A stretch of 64,000 nucleotides of DNA from Halobacillus litoralis (GTDB taxonomy: Bacteria > Bacillota > Bacilli > Bacillales > Halobacillaceae): contig NZ_WMFA01000013.1 of the NCBI RefSeq assembly GCF_009856445.1, positions 1-64,000 of the forward strand, in the 5' to 3' direction. Shown here piece after piece: positions 41,940 to 50,110 of this stretch; within the stretch, counting starts at the first letter, position 1, and every line of letters starts with the position of its first letter. A program made the translations under genes and the position numbers. The notes beneath the pieces are model-generated. The model was not told the origin of the DNA. It saw only the letters and a list, made by a program, of their open reading frames with translations, and ran no database searches.

Positions 41940-44153
41940 ATGGAAACCATAACAAGAAACACGTCCTGGCAAGAGAGAATTCAACAATGGGAAGAAGAAT
42001 TCCCGCACTTACATGTACAACGACTCATCGAAAAGTCCCCTACCCTCAAGAATGACAAACACGCATTCATTCTGGAATGTCTGGCGGAGATCGATGAAAC
42101 GAGCCCTGACTGGACATATGTAGCGAGTCGCATCCACCTGGAAGATATGTATGAAAAGTCCGCTCACAATCGATCCACATCCGAACCTTATAAGGACTTC
42201 TACGGGCTGATTCAAACATTGACCGAAAAGAACATTTACAGCAGGAATCTTCTTACATATTACACAAAAAAGGATATAGAAGAATTGGCAGACACGATTG
42301 TACCGGATCGCGATCACCTCTTCACATACATTGGTTTGAAGACGTTAAGTGACCGGTACCTTGCGAAAAGTAAAGCGAAAGAAGTGTATGAACTCCCGCA
42401 AGAACGTTTCATGATCATCGCTATGGTGTTGATGGCAGAAGAAAAAGCATCCAAGCGCCTTCCTCTCGTTAAAGAAGCGTATTGGGCCCTGAGTCATTTG
42501 TATATGACAGTCGCCACTCCTACTCTTGCCAATGCAGGAAAGCGGTACGGACAGCTGAGCTCCTGTTTCATAGATACCATCGATGATTCCTTACAGTCTA
42601 TCTATGACACCAATACCGACATCGCCAACTTAAGTAAGCACGGCGGGGGCATCGGGGTTTACTTAGGGAAAATCAGAAGCCGTGGAAGTGACATCCGTGG
42701 ATTTAAAGGCGTCTCATCAGGAATTCTCCCATGGATGAAACAACTGAACAATACGGCTGTCAGCGTGGACCAATTGGGTCAGCGTCAAGGTGCGGTGGCT
42801 GTATATTTAGATGTCTGGCACAAAGATATCTTCCCTTTCCTCGACAGCCGGTTGAATAACGGGGATGAACGCCAGCGAACGCATGACCTTTTCACAGGAG
42901 TTTCCATCCCCGACCTCTTTATGGAGGCCGTTGAAAATCGTGAAGACTGGTACTTGTTCGATCCTCATGAAGTTCGCACCATCATGGGCTATTCGCTGGA
43001 AGACTCCTTTGATGAAAAAAAGGGTGACGGATCTTTCAGGGAGAAATACGCCGCTTGCGTCGCCCATCCAAACCTTTCCAAAGAGAAAGTTCCGGCCATT
43101 GAAATCATGAAGCGCATCATGATTGGTCAGCTTGAAACAGGCACGCCCTATATGTTTTACAGGGATGAAGTCAACCGTATGAACCCGAACGGTCACGCAG
43201 GTATGGTCTATTGCAGCAATCTTTGTACAGAGATCACTCAGAACCAGAAGCCGACCATTCAGGATGAACAATACGTAGAAGGCGGTAAAATCATTTCAGT
43301 GAAGACTCCAGGAGATTTTGTCGTCTGTAACCTGTCGAGCATCAACCTTGGGCGGGCCGTCACGAGCGGTGTACTTAAGCGCTTGATCGCCATTCAAGTT
43401 CGTATGCTCGATAATGTCATCGACCGTAATACCATCCCTGTTCTACAAGCACAGCTTACCAATCAATCTTACCGCGGTGTCGGGCTTGGCACCTTTGGAT
43501 GGGCCCACCTTCTTGCCAAGAAGAAGATTGCCTGGGAATCCGAGGAAGCACTCAACTATACACAGGAAGTGTATGAAGCTGTTGCTTATCATGCCATCGA
43601 AGCAAGCTCTGATTTGGCTGCCGAAAAAGGAAGCTACCCTCTATTCGAAGGATCCGACTGGCAAACAGGGGATTTTTTCATTAAACGAACGTTTGACCAA
43701 GAGGGGACATGGAACTGGAAAGTCTTGCAGGATAAGGTCTCTAAGAATGGAATGCGGAATGGATACTTGATGGCGGTTGCACCTAACTCCAGCACGTCTC
43801 TCATTGCAGGGAGCACAGCAAGCATTGACCCGGTCTTCAAAAAGTTTTATTCCGAAGAGAAAAAAGATTATAAAATCCCTGTCACCGCCCCTGACTTGTC
43901 TCATGAAACTTATGGATACTATCCATCCGCCTATGATGTTGACCAACATGCTTCGATTAGGCAGAACAGCATTAGACAGAAATATATCGATCAATCCGTC
44001 TCCTTCAACCTCTATGTGTGCAACAACATTCAGGCGAAAGAGCTGCTGGATTTGCATTTGTCAGCATGGAAACACGGATTGAAAACAACCTATTATACGC
44101 GGTCAACATCCAGTCAGGGAGAATTTGATGATTGTGAAGTCTGCTCATCATAA
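41940..44153 (+). CDS. nrdA: Ribonucleoside-diphosphate reductase, alpha subunit
   Basis: This is the catalytic subunit of a class I reductase (737 residues) that makes deoxynucleotides. Redox and radical cysteines are at about 207 (GQLSSCFIDTIDDS), 428 (NLCTEI, thiyl radical) and 461 (VVCNLSSINLG). LMAVAPNSSTSLIAGSTASI is the conserved barrel strand, and the C-terminal DDCEVCSS supplies the shuttling thiol pair. The N-terminus has only a diverged ATP-cone. Control is by a B12 riboswitch, implying a separate B12-dependent class II reductase elsewhere. The nrdA/nrdE choice is not firm. GGAGTG precedes the ATG. Confidence 0.93.
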   Translation: METITRNTSWQERIQQWEEEFPHLHVQRLIEKSPTLKNDKHAFILECLAEIDETSPDWTYVASRIHLEDMYEKSAHNRSTSEPYKDFYGLIQTLTEKNIYSRNLLTYYTKKDIEELADTIVPDRDHLFTYIGLKTLSDRYLAKSKAKEVYELPQERFMIIAMVLMAEEKASKRLPLVKEAYWALSHLYMTVATPTLANAGKRYGQLSSCFIDTIDDSLQSIYDTNTDIANLSKHGGGIGVYLGKIRSRGSDIRGFKGVSSGILPWMKQLNNTAVSVDQLGQRQGAVAVYLDVWHKDIFPFLDSRLNNGDERQRTHDLFTGVSIPDLFMEAVENREDWYLFDPHEVRTIMGYSLEDSFDEKKGDGSFREKYAACVAHPNLSKEKVPAIEIMKRIMIGQLETGTPYMFYRDEVNRMNPNGHAGMVYCSNLCTEITQNQKPTIQDEQYVEGGKIISVKTPGDFVVCNLSSINLGRAVTSGVLKRLIAIQVRMLDNVIDRNTIPVLQAQLTNQSYRGVGLGTFGWAHLLAKKKIAWESEEALNYTQEVYEAVAYHAIEASSDLAAEKGSYPLFEGSDWQTGDFFIKRTFDQEGTWNWKVLQDKVSKNGMRNGYLMAVAPNSSTSLIAGSTASIDPVFKKFYSEEKKDYKIPVTAPDLSHETYGYYPSAYDVDQHASIRQNSIRQKYIDQSVSFNLYVCNNIQAKELLDLHLSAWKHGLKTTYYTRSTSSQGEFDDCEVCSS

Positions 44154-44169
44154 AAGGAGGAAAATCACC

Positions 44170-45210
44170 ATGACGGCATCGCTACAAAAAAGGAAACTTG
44201 TCGATTACGAAGCACCAAACGCCTCTACCGGGGTGATCAACGGAAAAAGCTCGAACATATTGAATTGGGATGACACCCGCTATTCATGGGCTTACCCGAT
44301 GTATAAGACCATGCTTTCAAACTTTTGGATTCCCAATGAAATCAACATGAGCAACGACCTGAAGCAGTGGCCTTCGCTCTCTGAGCAGGAACAGACGGCG
44401 TTCAAAAAAATCATCGGACTGCTCGCTTTCCTGGATTCCATACAAACGGATTATTCAGGGAAAATCGCGGACTATTTGACCGACTCAAGTCTATCAGCCT
44501 TAATGCAAGTGCTCGCCTTTCAGGAAGTTGTCCATAACCAGTCTTATTCTTACGTTCTGTCTACGCTCGTCGATCAAGGAGAACAGGAGAAGATTTTTGA
44601 TTACTGGAAGCATGATGAAGTGCTGAAAGAAAGGAATACTTTTATTACCGATGGATATCAGACCTTCGCTGATGATCCTTCCGTGGACAGCTTCCTGAAG
44701 TCCATCGTATATGATGTCGTTCTTGAGGGCCTCTTCTTCTATGCCGGTTTCGCCTTCTTCTATAACCTAGCGAGGAATCAGAAGATGGTCTCCACGAGCA
44801 CGATGATCAACTACATCAACCGTGATGAACAAATCCATGTCAGCTTGTTTGGTCATATCTTTAACGAAACATTAAACGAAAACCCAGAGTTGGATCACGA
44901 CCACTACCGGACATTCGTGACCGATACGTTCCAACAGGCGGCTGATTTAGAAATCAAATGGGCACGTCACCTGATCGGAAATCAATTTCCGGGTATTCCG
45001 CTTCAGGATCTGGAGGACTATATTCGTTACATTGCCAACAAACGATGCAGGCTCCTCGGAGCAGAAAAACCGTTCCCTACTTATACAGAAAATCCATTGA
45101 AATGGATCCGGGCTTACCAGGAGGTCGATGAAGGAAAGTCCGACTTCTTCGAACAAAAATCACGGCAATATACTAAAGTATCCGAAACCAACGGCTTCGA
45201 CGACCTATAA
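44170..45210 (+). CDS. nrdB: Ribonucleoside-diphosphate reductase, beta subunit
   Basis: This is the radical-generating di-metal subunit (346 residues). Metal ligands are visible as the Asp of LAFLDSIQTDYSG, the E-x-x-H of LAFQEVVHNQSYSYV, the Glu of VLEGLFFYAGFAFF and the E-x-x-H of INRDEQIHVSL. The Tyr four residues after the first His (HNQSY) is the expected radical site, so this is a Tyr-radical enzyme. ATG 44170 follows AAAGGAGGAAA, 16 bp after nrdA; the frame opens inside nrdA without a site. There is no nrdI, which argues against a typical Mn-type NrdEF set here. Confidence 0.92.
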   Translation: MTASLQKRKLVDYEAPNASTGVINGKSSNILNWDDTRYSWAYPMYKTMLSNFWIPNEINMSNDLKQWPSLSEQEQTAFKKIIGLLAFLDSIQTDYSGKIADYLTDSSLSALMQVLAFQEVVHNQSYSYVLSTLVDQGEQEKIFDYWKHDEVLKERNTFITDGYQTFADDPSVDSFLKSIVYDVVLEGLFFYAGFAFFYNLARNQKMVSTSTMINYINRDEQIHVSLFGHIFNETLNENPELDHDHYRTFVTDTFQQAADLEIKWARHLIGNQFPGIPLQDLEDYIRYIANKRCRLLGAEKPFPTYTENPLKWIRAYQEVDEGKSDFFEQKSRQYTKVSETNGFDDL

Positions 45211-45232
45211 TATAATCATTTACCAACTTTCA

Positions 45233-45282
45233 CCTGACCAGGTCATCCATATTCTGGATGACCTGGTCTTCCTTTTTATCCA
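45233..45282 (+). terminator. Terminator of the nrd operon
   Basis: Long perfect arms GACCAGGTCATCCA and TGGATGACCTGGTC are followed by TTCCTTTTTATC. Confidence 0.9.
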
Positions 45283-45296
45283 AGTAAGCGCTTTTA

Positions 45297-45313
45297 TGTC
45301 AACTTTTCTTACA
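45297..45313 (+). promoter_or_regulatory. TnrA site upstream of the glnK promoter
   Basis: TGTCAACTTTTCTTACA matches TGTNA-N7-TNACA exactly. Its centre is about 60 bp before the inferred transcription start, an activator-type position. Confidence 0.6.
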
Positions 45314-45330
45314 TACCGCCAAAAAGTGTA

Positions 45331-45359
45331 TTGATTTTTCAGAATATTTATTTTATAGT
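45331..45359 (+). promoter_or_regulatory. Sigma-A promoter of glnK-amt
   Basis: TTGATT and TATAGT are separated by 17 bp. A TnrA-like box lies upstream (45297-45313) and a long GlnR/TnrA palindrome downstream (45377-45405). Confidence 0.7.
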
Positions 45360-45376
45360 TAGATTTAATTACTTAC

Positions 45377-45405
45377 CCATTGTGTAAGGAAACCTTACAC
45401 AATGG
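45377..45405. promoter_or_regulatory. GlnR/TnrA palindrome in the glnK leader
   Basis: Thirteen-bp perfect arms CCATTGTGTAAGG and CCTTACACAATGG with an AAA loop contain TGTAAGGAAACCTTACA, an exact TGTNA-N7-TNACA site. It lies just downstream of the -10 and 5 bp before the ribosome binding site, a repressor-like position. As RNA it would fold beside the translation start. Confidence 0.65.
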
Positions 45406-45425
45406 TAAAAAGGAGGACTATAGTC

Positions 45426-45767
45426 ATGAAAAAGGTAGAGGCAATCATCCGTCCAGAAGCTTTTCAAGATTTGAGGCAGAGCCTGGATGAGCTGGGTGTG
45501 AAAGGACTGACGGTTTCCGAGGTTGCCGGGTGCGGCCAACAAAAAGGCCAGGAAGGAATCTTCAGAGGCAGCCGTTTTGAAATTAAACTTTATCCAAAGG
45601 TGAAGGTGGAAATGGTCGTCGAGAACAACGAACTAGGAGCGGTCATTGATGTGATCATCAATACATGCGCGACAGATGAAGTTGGCGACGGAAAGATCTT
45701 CGTTTCTACAATTGATGAAGTGTTCCGCATCCGAACAGGAGAAACCGGCAAGCAGGCACTTATCTAA
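45426..45767 (+). CDS. glnK: P-II family nitrogen regulatory protein
   Basis: This is a trimeric sensor of 2-oxoglutarate and ATP/ADP (113 residues) that plugs the ammonium channel. The T-loop region reads FRGSRFEIKLYPKV, without the Tyr that is uridylylated in enteric GlnB/GlnK, as in Bacillus NrgB. B- and C-loop motifs (TCATDEVGDGKIFV, IRTGETGKQAL) are conserved. ATG 45426 follows AAAGGAGGA. It is 29 bp upstream of amt, an order opposite to nrgA-nrgB of B. subtilis. Confidence 0.93.
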   Translation: MKKVEAIIRPEAFQDLRQSLDELGVKGLTVSEVAGCGQQKGQEGIFRGSRFEIKLYPKVKVEMVVENNELGAVIDVIINTCATDEVGDGKIFVSTIDEVFRIRTGETGKQALI

Positions 45768-45796
45768 TACTTTATTTCGAAAGGAAGAATTCATTT

Positions 45797-47206
45797 ATGA
45801 AAAAAATTGTTCCTCTGTTCTTATTCGCTCTTCTTGGATTTCCGATTATTGCAAGTGCTGAAACAGCGGTATCTGCTGAAGCCGTTCTGCAATCCGTCGA
45901 CATGGTTTGGATCATGATTGCCGCTTTCTTAGTATTCTTCATGCACGCAGGCTTTGCTATGGTCGAATCCGGATTCACCCGTTCAAAGAATGCCCTCAAC
46001 ATCCTTATGAAGAACTTCATGACGATGTCTATCGCCGCTGTCCTTTATTTTGTCGTTGGTTTTGGTATTATGTTCGGTACTTCCGGTGGGGGAATGATCG
46101 GAATGGACGGGTTTTTCCTAAGCGGTCAAGAAGACCAGATCGGTTTCTTCGTGTTTCAAGCGGTATTCGCAGCCACTTGTGCAACCATCATTTCCGGTGC
46201 TGTTGCAGAACGGATGAAACTAGGCTCCTACCTTCTACTCACGGTGGTTATGACAGGCTTCATTTACCCTGTCGTAGGACATTGGGTTTGGGGTGGCGGA
46301 TGGCTTTCCGAGCTCGGATTTGTTGATTTTGCCGGTTCCACAGTGGTTCACTTAACAGGTGCGCTTGGTGCGATCGTCACCGTGATGTTCTTAGGACCCC
46401 GCCTTGGTAAATACAGTGGCAAGAAAGTAAACGTCATTCCCGGGCATAACATTCCATTAGGGGCTCTCGGTGTCTTCATCCTATGGTTTGGCTGGTTCGG
46501 ATTTAACGGCGGAAGTACACTGGCTGCCGATCCATCTCTGGTCCCTTCTGTCATTGCAACCACCCTGCTGTCTGCATCCGCAGGAATCATCAGCTCCGCC
46601 TTCTATTCCTATGCAAAGTTCAAACGTATAGATGCCTCTCTTACGTTGAATGGTGCGCTTGCAGGATTAGTAGGGATCACAGCAGGAACAGCCAATGTTT
46701 CCTTAGTTGGAGCCCTGGCCATCGGTTTGATTGCCGGTATTATTTTAGTAGAGGCGGTTCAGTTTCTTGATCGAGTTGTCCGAATTGACGATCCAGTCGG
46801 AGCTATCGCTGTTCACGGCATTTGCGGCATTTGGGGTACGATTGCCGTCGGTCTTTTCGCTGTTGAAGGTGGTCTTTTCTACGGAGGTGGCGCAGGACTA
46901 CTAGGCATTCAGGCGATCGGTGTCCTATCTGTCATTGCCTGGACGATGCTGACAACAGCAGCTGTTGTCTTCATTGTAAAAAGTACAGTCGGCATCCGCG
47001 TGTCAAGACAAGAGGAAATATCCGGTCTCGACTTCTCCGAGCACGGGTCTCAAGCCTACGAAACAAGCCGTGGAATTTTCAACGAGAACATCAACCCAAG
47101 CACAGACGGCGATTTCGGTGTCGGATTACTCCACAGACTCGACGGGTTGAATTCTGAATCTAAAACAAAAACACAAACCCCCGCAGAGACAAAAACAGCA
47201 CAGTAA
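45797..47206 (+). CDS. amt: Ammonium transporter Amt
   Basis: This is an ammonium channel of 469 residues with 11 helices and an N-terminal signal-like helix ending ASAET. Diagnostic parts are FFMHAGFAMVESGFTRSKN, VVGHWVWGGGWLSELGFVDFAG with the first pore His in STVVHLTGALGAI, and the second in GAIAVHGICGIWGTIAVGLF. The C-terminal tail is acidic and polar (FSEHGSQAYETSRG), where P-II would bind. It is co-transcribed with glnK and ends at a strong terminator. Confidence 0.95.
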   Translation: MKKIVPLFLFALLGFPIIASAETAVSAEAVLQSVDMVWIMIAAFLVFFMHAGFAMVESGFTRSKNALNILMKNFMTMSIAAVLYFVVGFGIMFGTSGGGMIGMDGFFLSGQEDQIGFFVFQAVFAATCATIISGAVAERMKLGSYLLLTVVMTGFIYPVVGHWVWGGGWLSELGFVDFAGSTVVHLTGALGAIVTVMFLGPRLGKYSGKKVNVIPGHNIPLGALGVFILWFGWFGFNGGSTLAADPSLVPSVIATTLLSASAGIISSAFYSYAKFKRIDASLTLNGALAGLVGITAGTANVSLVGALAIGLIAGIILVEAVQFLDRVVRIDDPVGAIAVHGICGIWGTIAVGLFAVEGGLFYGGGAGLLGIQAIGVLSVIAWTMLTTAAVVFIVKSTVGIRVSRQEEISGLDFSEHGSQAYETSRGIFNENINPSTDGDFGVGLLHRLDGLNSESKTKTQTPAETKTAQ

Positions 47207-47257
47207 AACCAATCACAGATTCACCTTGGTCCCCCTATTATTCCAAGGTCAATCATA

Positions 47258-47301
47258 TAAAAAAACTCCGGTTCCCCCTAAGGTGAGCCGGAGTTTTTAG
47301 T
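47258..47301 (+). terminator. Terminator of glnK-amt
   Basis: Arms AAAACTCCGG and CCGGAGTTTT, extended through TTC..., are followed by TAGTTCC. A left A run makes it partly bidirectional. Confidence 0.85.
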
Positions 47302-47312
47302 TCCTTCTGGCT

Positions 47313-47347
47313 ATTTTGCGAACACACGTTCTTATTTTTCGCAAAAT
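47313..47347. promoter_or_regulatory. LexA-like box within a larger inverted repeat, upstream of a toxin gene
   Basis: CGAACACACGTTCT (47319-47332) fits the Bacillus LexA/DinR consensus CGAACRNRYGTTYC at all but the last base. Around it lies a perfect 10-bp inverted repeat, ATTTTGCGAA (47313-47322) and TTCGCAAAAT (47338-47347). It is about 90 bp before the toxin start, where a promoter would be; no fully convincing -10 is seen. Confidence 0.6.
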
Positions 47348-47421
47348 ATGGTATCCTTGTAGATAGATACCGTTCTCTATTTCAAGATAAAGACTGTGGT
47401 AGAAAGGGTGTGAGGCCATCG

Positions 47422-47517
47422 ATGAGCACATATGAATCTCTTATGATCATGTTAGCGTTCGGAACGTTCATCATTACGCTCCTTGCGCTCATCATAAAAA
47501 TGAACAATAAAAAATAG
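47422..47517 (+). CDS. TxpA/BsrG-like type I holin-like toxin
   Basis: This 31-codon gene encodes a peptide starting MSTYESLMIMLAFGTFII and ending in a short basic tail. The YESLMIM start is the hallmark of the TxpA/BsrG/holin-like toxin family of B. subtilis type I systems. One membrane helix fills most of the peptide, as in the family. GTGAGG lies upstream. On the opposite strand the 3' end meets a terminator and, from about 47600, a strong extended -10 (see the antisense feature). A LexA-like box lies in the upstream region. Confidence 0.8.
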   Translation: MSTYESLMIMLAFGTFIITLLALIIKMNNKK

Positions 47518-47597
47518 ACCTCCACACGTAACGGAGGTCAAAAATTCATGTTATGCGAACGGTATCCTGGCGACAGTTGCAGCTGTCGCCGTTTCAC
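47500..47597 (-). ncRNA. Candidate antisense RNA (RatA-like antitoxin)
   Basis: On the minus strand TGCTATAAT (extended -10, at 47602-47610) precedes a start near 47595. The transcript would carry a strong hairpin (GGCGACAGCTGCAACTGTCG, 47570-47592) and end at the stem GACCTCC...GGAGGTC (47517-47540) followed by TATTTTTTATT. It overlaps the end of the toxin gene and its 3' leader, as RatA does with txpA. Confidence 0.55.
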
Positions 47598-47605
47598 TTT
47601 TATTA
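47568..47605 (+). terminator. Probable terminator of the toxin mRNA
   Basis: Stem GGCGACAGTTGCAGCTGTCGCC is followed by GTTTCACTTTTATT. The toxin mRNA would thus overlap the antisense RNA by about 90 bases. Confidence 0.6.
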
Positions 47606-47711
47606 TAGCATAAATCCGTAATAACTGAAGAGGAAGCTTCAGCTCTTCTTCCTAGCACCACAGACAAACATCGACAGGATAACCGAAGTTCCACGTGAAA
47701 CATTTTCCATC

Positions 47712-48668
47712 CTATCCATCACTCTCAGGCATCATTCTCCGAGGTTTATTTACACCCCTCCACGCAAAAACGATCAGCCATGAAAAGAGTAAGGCAGAAA
47801 AGAAACCATATGGCGGAATGGTCGCAAGCATCCCGACACTACTCAAACGCCCAATGCTTAAACCCTTCCACAACGCACTACCAACAATACTGAATCCCAT
47901 AAGGCTCGTTAGTATCAACGCTGTCTGTACCCACGGCTTGAATTCAACCGATAACCAGAACCACCAAAGGCACATCCAAATGAGCAGCACCGAAAAGATG
48001 GCGACAGAAAGAATGATGGCTTCCGTTCCGTACAAGAGGCTGAAGAAACCAATCACCGGACTGATGAGAACCATGATCACTAAAAAGCGGTAAGGACGAT
48101 CGACTTTTTTTCTTGGCTTAACCGCCATCTCTTTTCGATACCGGCCAAAGAATCCAGTGATTACCGCCAATAAAAAAGCGACTCCATGAAAAAACAAAGC
48201 TAAAACAATCCATTCCCGTGTCGAAAGTGAACCGAAATTCTTAATAGGAAGACGGGAGATGAAAAGGAAAAGGCCAGCGAATGCTAAATATAGAAATCCA
48301 ACATCAATGCTCAGCTCTTCCACCTTCGCCCCTTGCCGCAGCCGAAAGCGCCAAACCCCTCCCACTGCCACGGATAATGTGTATAGGAACCATATCAACC
48401 CCCAGGCTGCTGCTTCCCATCCAGCCTGCGTGGATAATGACAAGACGCCCGCTATGGAAAATGGGAGTAAACAGACCAGACACTGCCACAACCAATGTTC
48501 CGCACGATTTCCCCTGGACTCTTTGACTGCTTCTTCAAGCAAAAGCGGAACAAGGATAAATAAACTGAAACCGATCGAAAATTCCAGCCACTCCACAGAA
48601 AAGGAAAACTTCCATATCAGCCATAAGAAAAACCCCGCAACAGCTAGCCAACGTCCAGGTCTTTGCAT
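47712..48668 (-). CDS. YndJ-like multi-pass membrane protein
   Basis: This is a membrane protein of about 318 residues with eight to ten helices. It resembles the YndJ family of Bacillus (GMLATIPPYGFFSALLFSWLIV near the end parallels the family's terminal motif), but the call is weak. The start is ATG 48668 behind GGAGGGG; the frame opens earlier without a site. It ends with a charged tail (RRMMPESDG). Convergent to the toxin gene. The function is unknown. Confidence 0.5.
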   Translation of the reverse strand: MQRPGRWLAVAGFFLWLIWKFSFSVEWLEFSIGFSLFILVPLLLEEAVKESRGNRAEHWLWQCLVCLLPFSIAGVLSLSTQAGWEAAAWGLIWFLYTLSVAVGGVWRFRLRQGAKVEELSIDVGFLYLAFAGLFLFISRLPIKNFGSLSTREWIVLALFFHGVAFLLAVITGFFGRYRKEMAVKPRKKVDRPYRFLVIMVLISPVIGFFSLLYGTEAIILSVAIFSVLLIWMCLWWFWLSVEFKPWVQTALILTSLMGFSIVGSALWKGLSIGRLSSVGMLATIPPYGFFSALLFSWLIVFAWRGVNKPRRMMPESDG

Positions 48669-48789
48669 TCCAAACCCCTCCGATAATGGGAGAGGACCGC
48701 ATACACCCACGACCCTCCCCTCTTTTTTAAAAAGGAAAACGGTGATGTCTATCGAATACATAGATAAGATCATAAGAAATGAAACCAAC

Positions 48790-48818
48790 CAAAACTTATT
48801 CTCGGGGAGTGTCGTCTA
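48790..48818 (+). promoter_or_regulatory. Candidate ECF-type autoregulatory promoter
   Basis: CAAAAC (48790-48795) and CGTCTA (48813-48818), 17 bp apart, resemble the ECF sigma consensus TGAAAC and CGTMTA. Transcription would begin near 48825. Confidence 0.5.
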
Positions 48819-48837
48819 ACAGATGAGGTGGGAAAAA

Positions 48838-49404
48838 TTGATACGGAACCAACGCTCACAATCTACATATGAACCCGAAGAACATGGTGAGGAACGCCTG
48901 GAAGAATGGATTCAAGAATACGGCCATGATTTAAAATGGCTCGCTTATTCGTATGTAAAAGATTATGCAATTGCAGAAGATATCACTCAAGAAACATTTA
49001 TTAAAGCATACCAGAAATATGCCACTTTCAAAAAAGAATCAACCATCAAAACCTGGTTGTACAAGATCACTATTAACTTGTGTAAAGATCATTTAAAAAG
49101 TTCCTACATGAAGAGGGTTGTCAAAAAAGGCACGGAACTTTTCCGCTCCATCCCTTCAACAAAGGAGACGCCGGAAGAATTTGTGCTGCAGCAGGATGAG
49201 GATGAAATACTGCTGGCACACGTGCTGAAACTTGAAGATAAATACAGGGAAATTATCATTTTATATTACTTTGAAGAGTTCGACATCAATGAATTGGCTA
49301 ACGTGCTGAATACAAGTCCTAACACAGTAAAGACTCGTTTAAGGCGCGCACGCCAACTACTGCAAGAACGGTTAACATCGGAAGGGAGTTCCCAGAGTGA
49401 GTGA
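48838..49404 (+). CDS. ECF sigma factor
   Basis: This is a sigma-70 family factor of about 188 residues with only regions 2 and 4. Region 2 is WLAYSYVKDYAIAEDITQETFIKAYQ, and region 4 is LLAHVLKLEDKYREIIILYYFEEFDINELANVLNTSPNTVKTRLRRARQLL, including the HTH. I propose the TTG at 48838 as start, 5 bp after GAGGTGGG: it suits an ECF promoter ending at 48818. ATG 48823 would give a nearly leaderless message. It overlaps the anti-sigma-like gene by 8 bp. Confidence 0.88.
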   Translation: MIRNQRSQSTYEPEEHGEERLEEWIQEYGHDLKWLAYSYVKDYAIAEDITQETFIKAYQKYATFKKESTIKTWLYKITINLCKDHLKSSYMKRVVKKGTELFRSIPSTKETPEEFVLQQDEDEILLAHVLKLEDKYREIIILYYFEEFDINELANVLNTSPNTVKTRLRRARQLLQERLTSEGSSQSE

Positions 49405-50041
49405 TTTGATTGATCGCAAATTAAAAAAAATGGATCAAAGCGTGAAGTATGATCAAGTCCCATTTGATAAAAGACATATGAAAAAAATGGTCTTGAAATC
49501 TTCTAAAAAAAAGCCAAAGAAACAACCACACGGAGGCGCGAAGACTCTTCTCATCCCAACGGCAACCATTCTTCTGTTTACCGGCTGGCAGCTTTCACAA
49601 GACCAACAACCACCACAAACGGCTGGTTTATTGATGACTAAAGACACCATTCCCGAGCTGAAGACAGCAGCTGTAAAGGCTCCATCTACTTTTATAAAAG
49701 CCGACAACTCGCAAAAACATAAGACATCGATGATGGTCAGGGAAACGTACGTCATTCATGAGGACGAGCAATTTTTTCAAACAGCAAAGAGAGTCACACC
49801 CGAAGAGCTTGGAGAAGTAATTGGATCCATCAATCACAAAAACCCTGGCGAGGAGTCTGATGCACTAGACAGTGTGACCGCTTTTCTTCCCGAAACAAAG
49901 ATTTACAGAATCAGAGGGGAAGAAGAAGGGCGAATTGCCATCCGAAGTTGGAGAAGTACAGGGATAGGATCTGTAACCGCCAGTACACAAGGCTACTTTG
50001 TATTTGAAAAAGTTCAGATCAACCACAATAAAGAAAGCTGA
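49397..50041 (+). CDS. Membrane-bound anti-sigma-like protein
   Basis: This is a 214-residue single-pass membrane protein: basic cytoplasmic N-terminus (about 1-47), one helix (LLIPTATILLFTGWQ, about 50-64) and an extracytoplasmic domain of about 150 residues. It lacks the H-x3-C-x2-C zinc motif. It begins inside the ECF gene (GTG 49397 overlapping its stop), the standard arrangement for a cognate anti-sigma factor. The sequence itself is not recognised. It probably holds the sigma factor inactive until an envelope signal arrives. Confidence 0.7.
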   Translation: MSDLIDRKLKKMDQSVKYDQVPFDKRHMKKMVLKSSKKKPKKQPHGGAKTLLIPTATILLFTGWQLSQDQQPPQTAGLLMTKDTIPELKTAAVKAPSTFIKADNSQKHKTSMMVRETYVIHEDEQFFQTAKRVTPEELGEVIGSINHKNPGEESDALDSVTAFLPETKIYRIRGEEEGRIAIRSWRSTGIGSVTASTQGYFVFEKVQINHNKES

Positions 50042-50110
50042 CCCCTTAGACGGAGAGCCCCCGTTAATGGCAGCTCTCCCCTTCATCCGAATTCCTAGTG
50101 ATGGACAATA

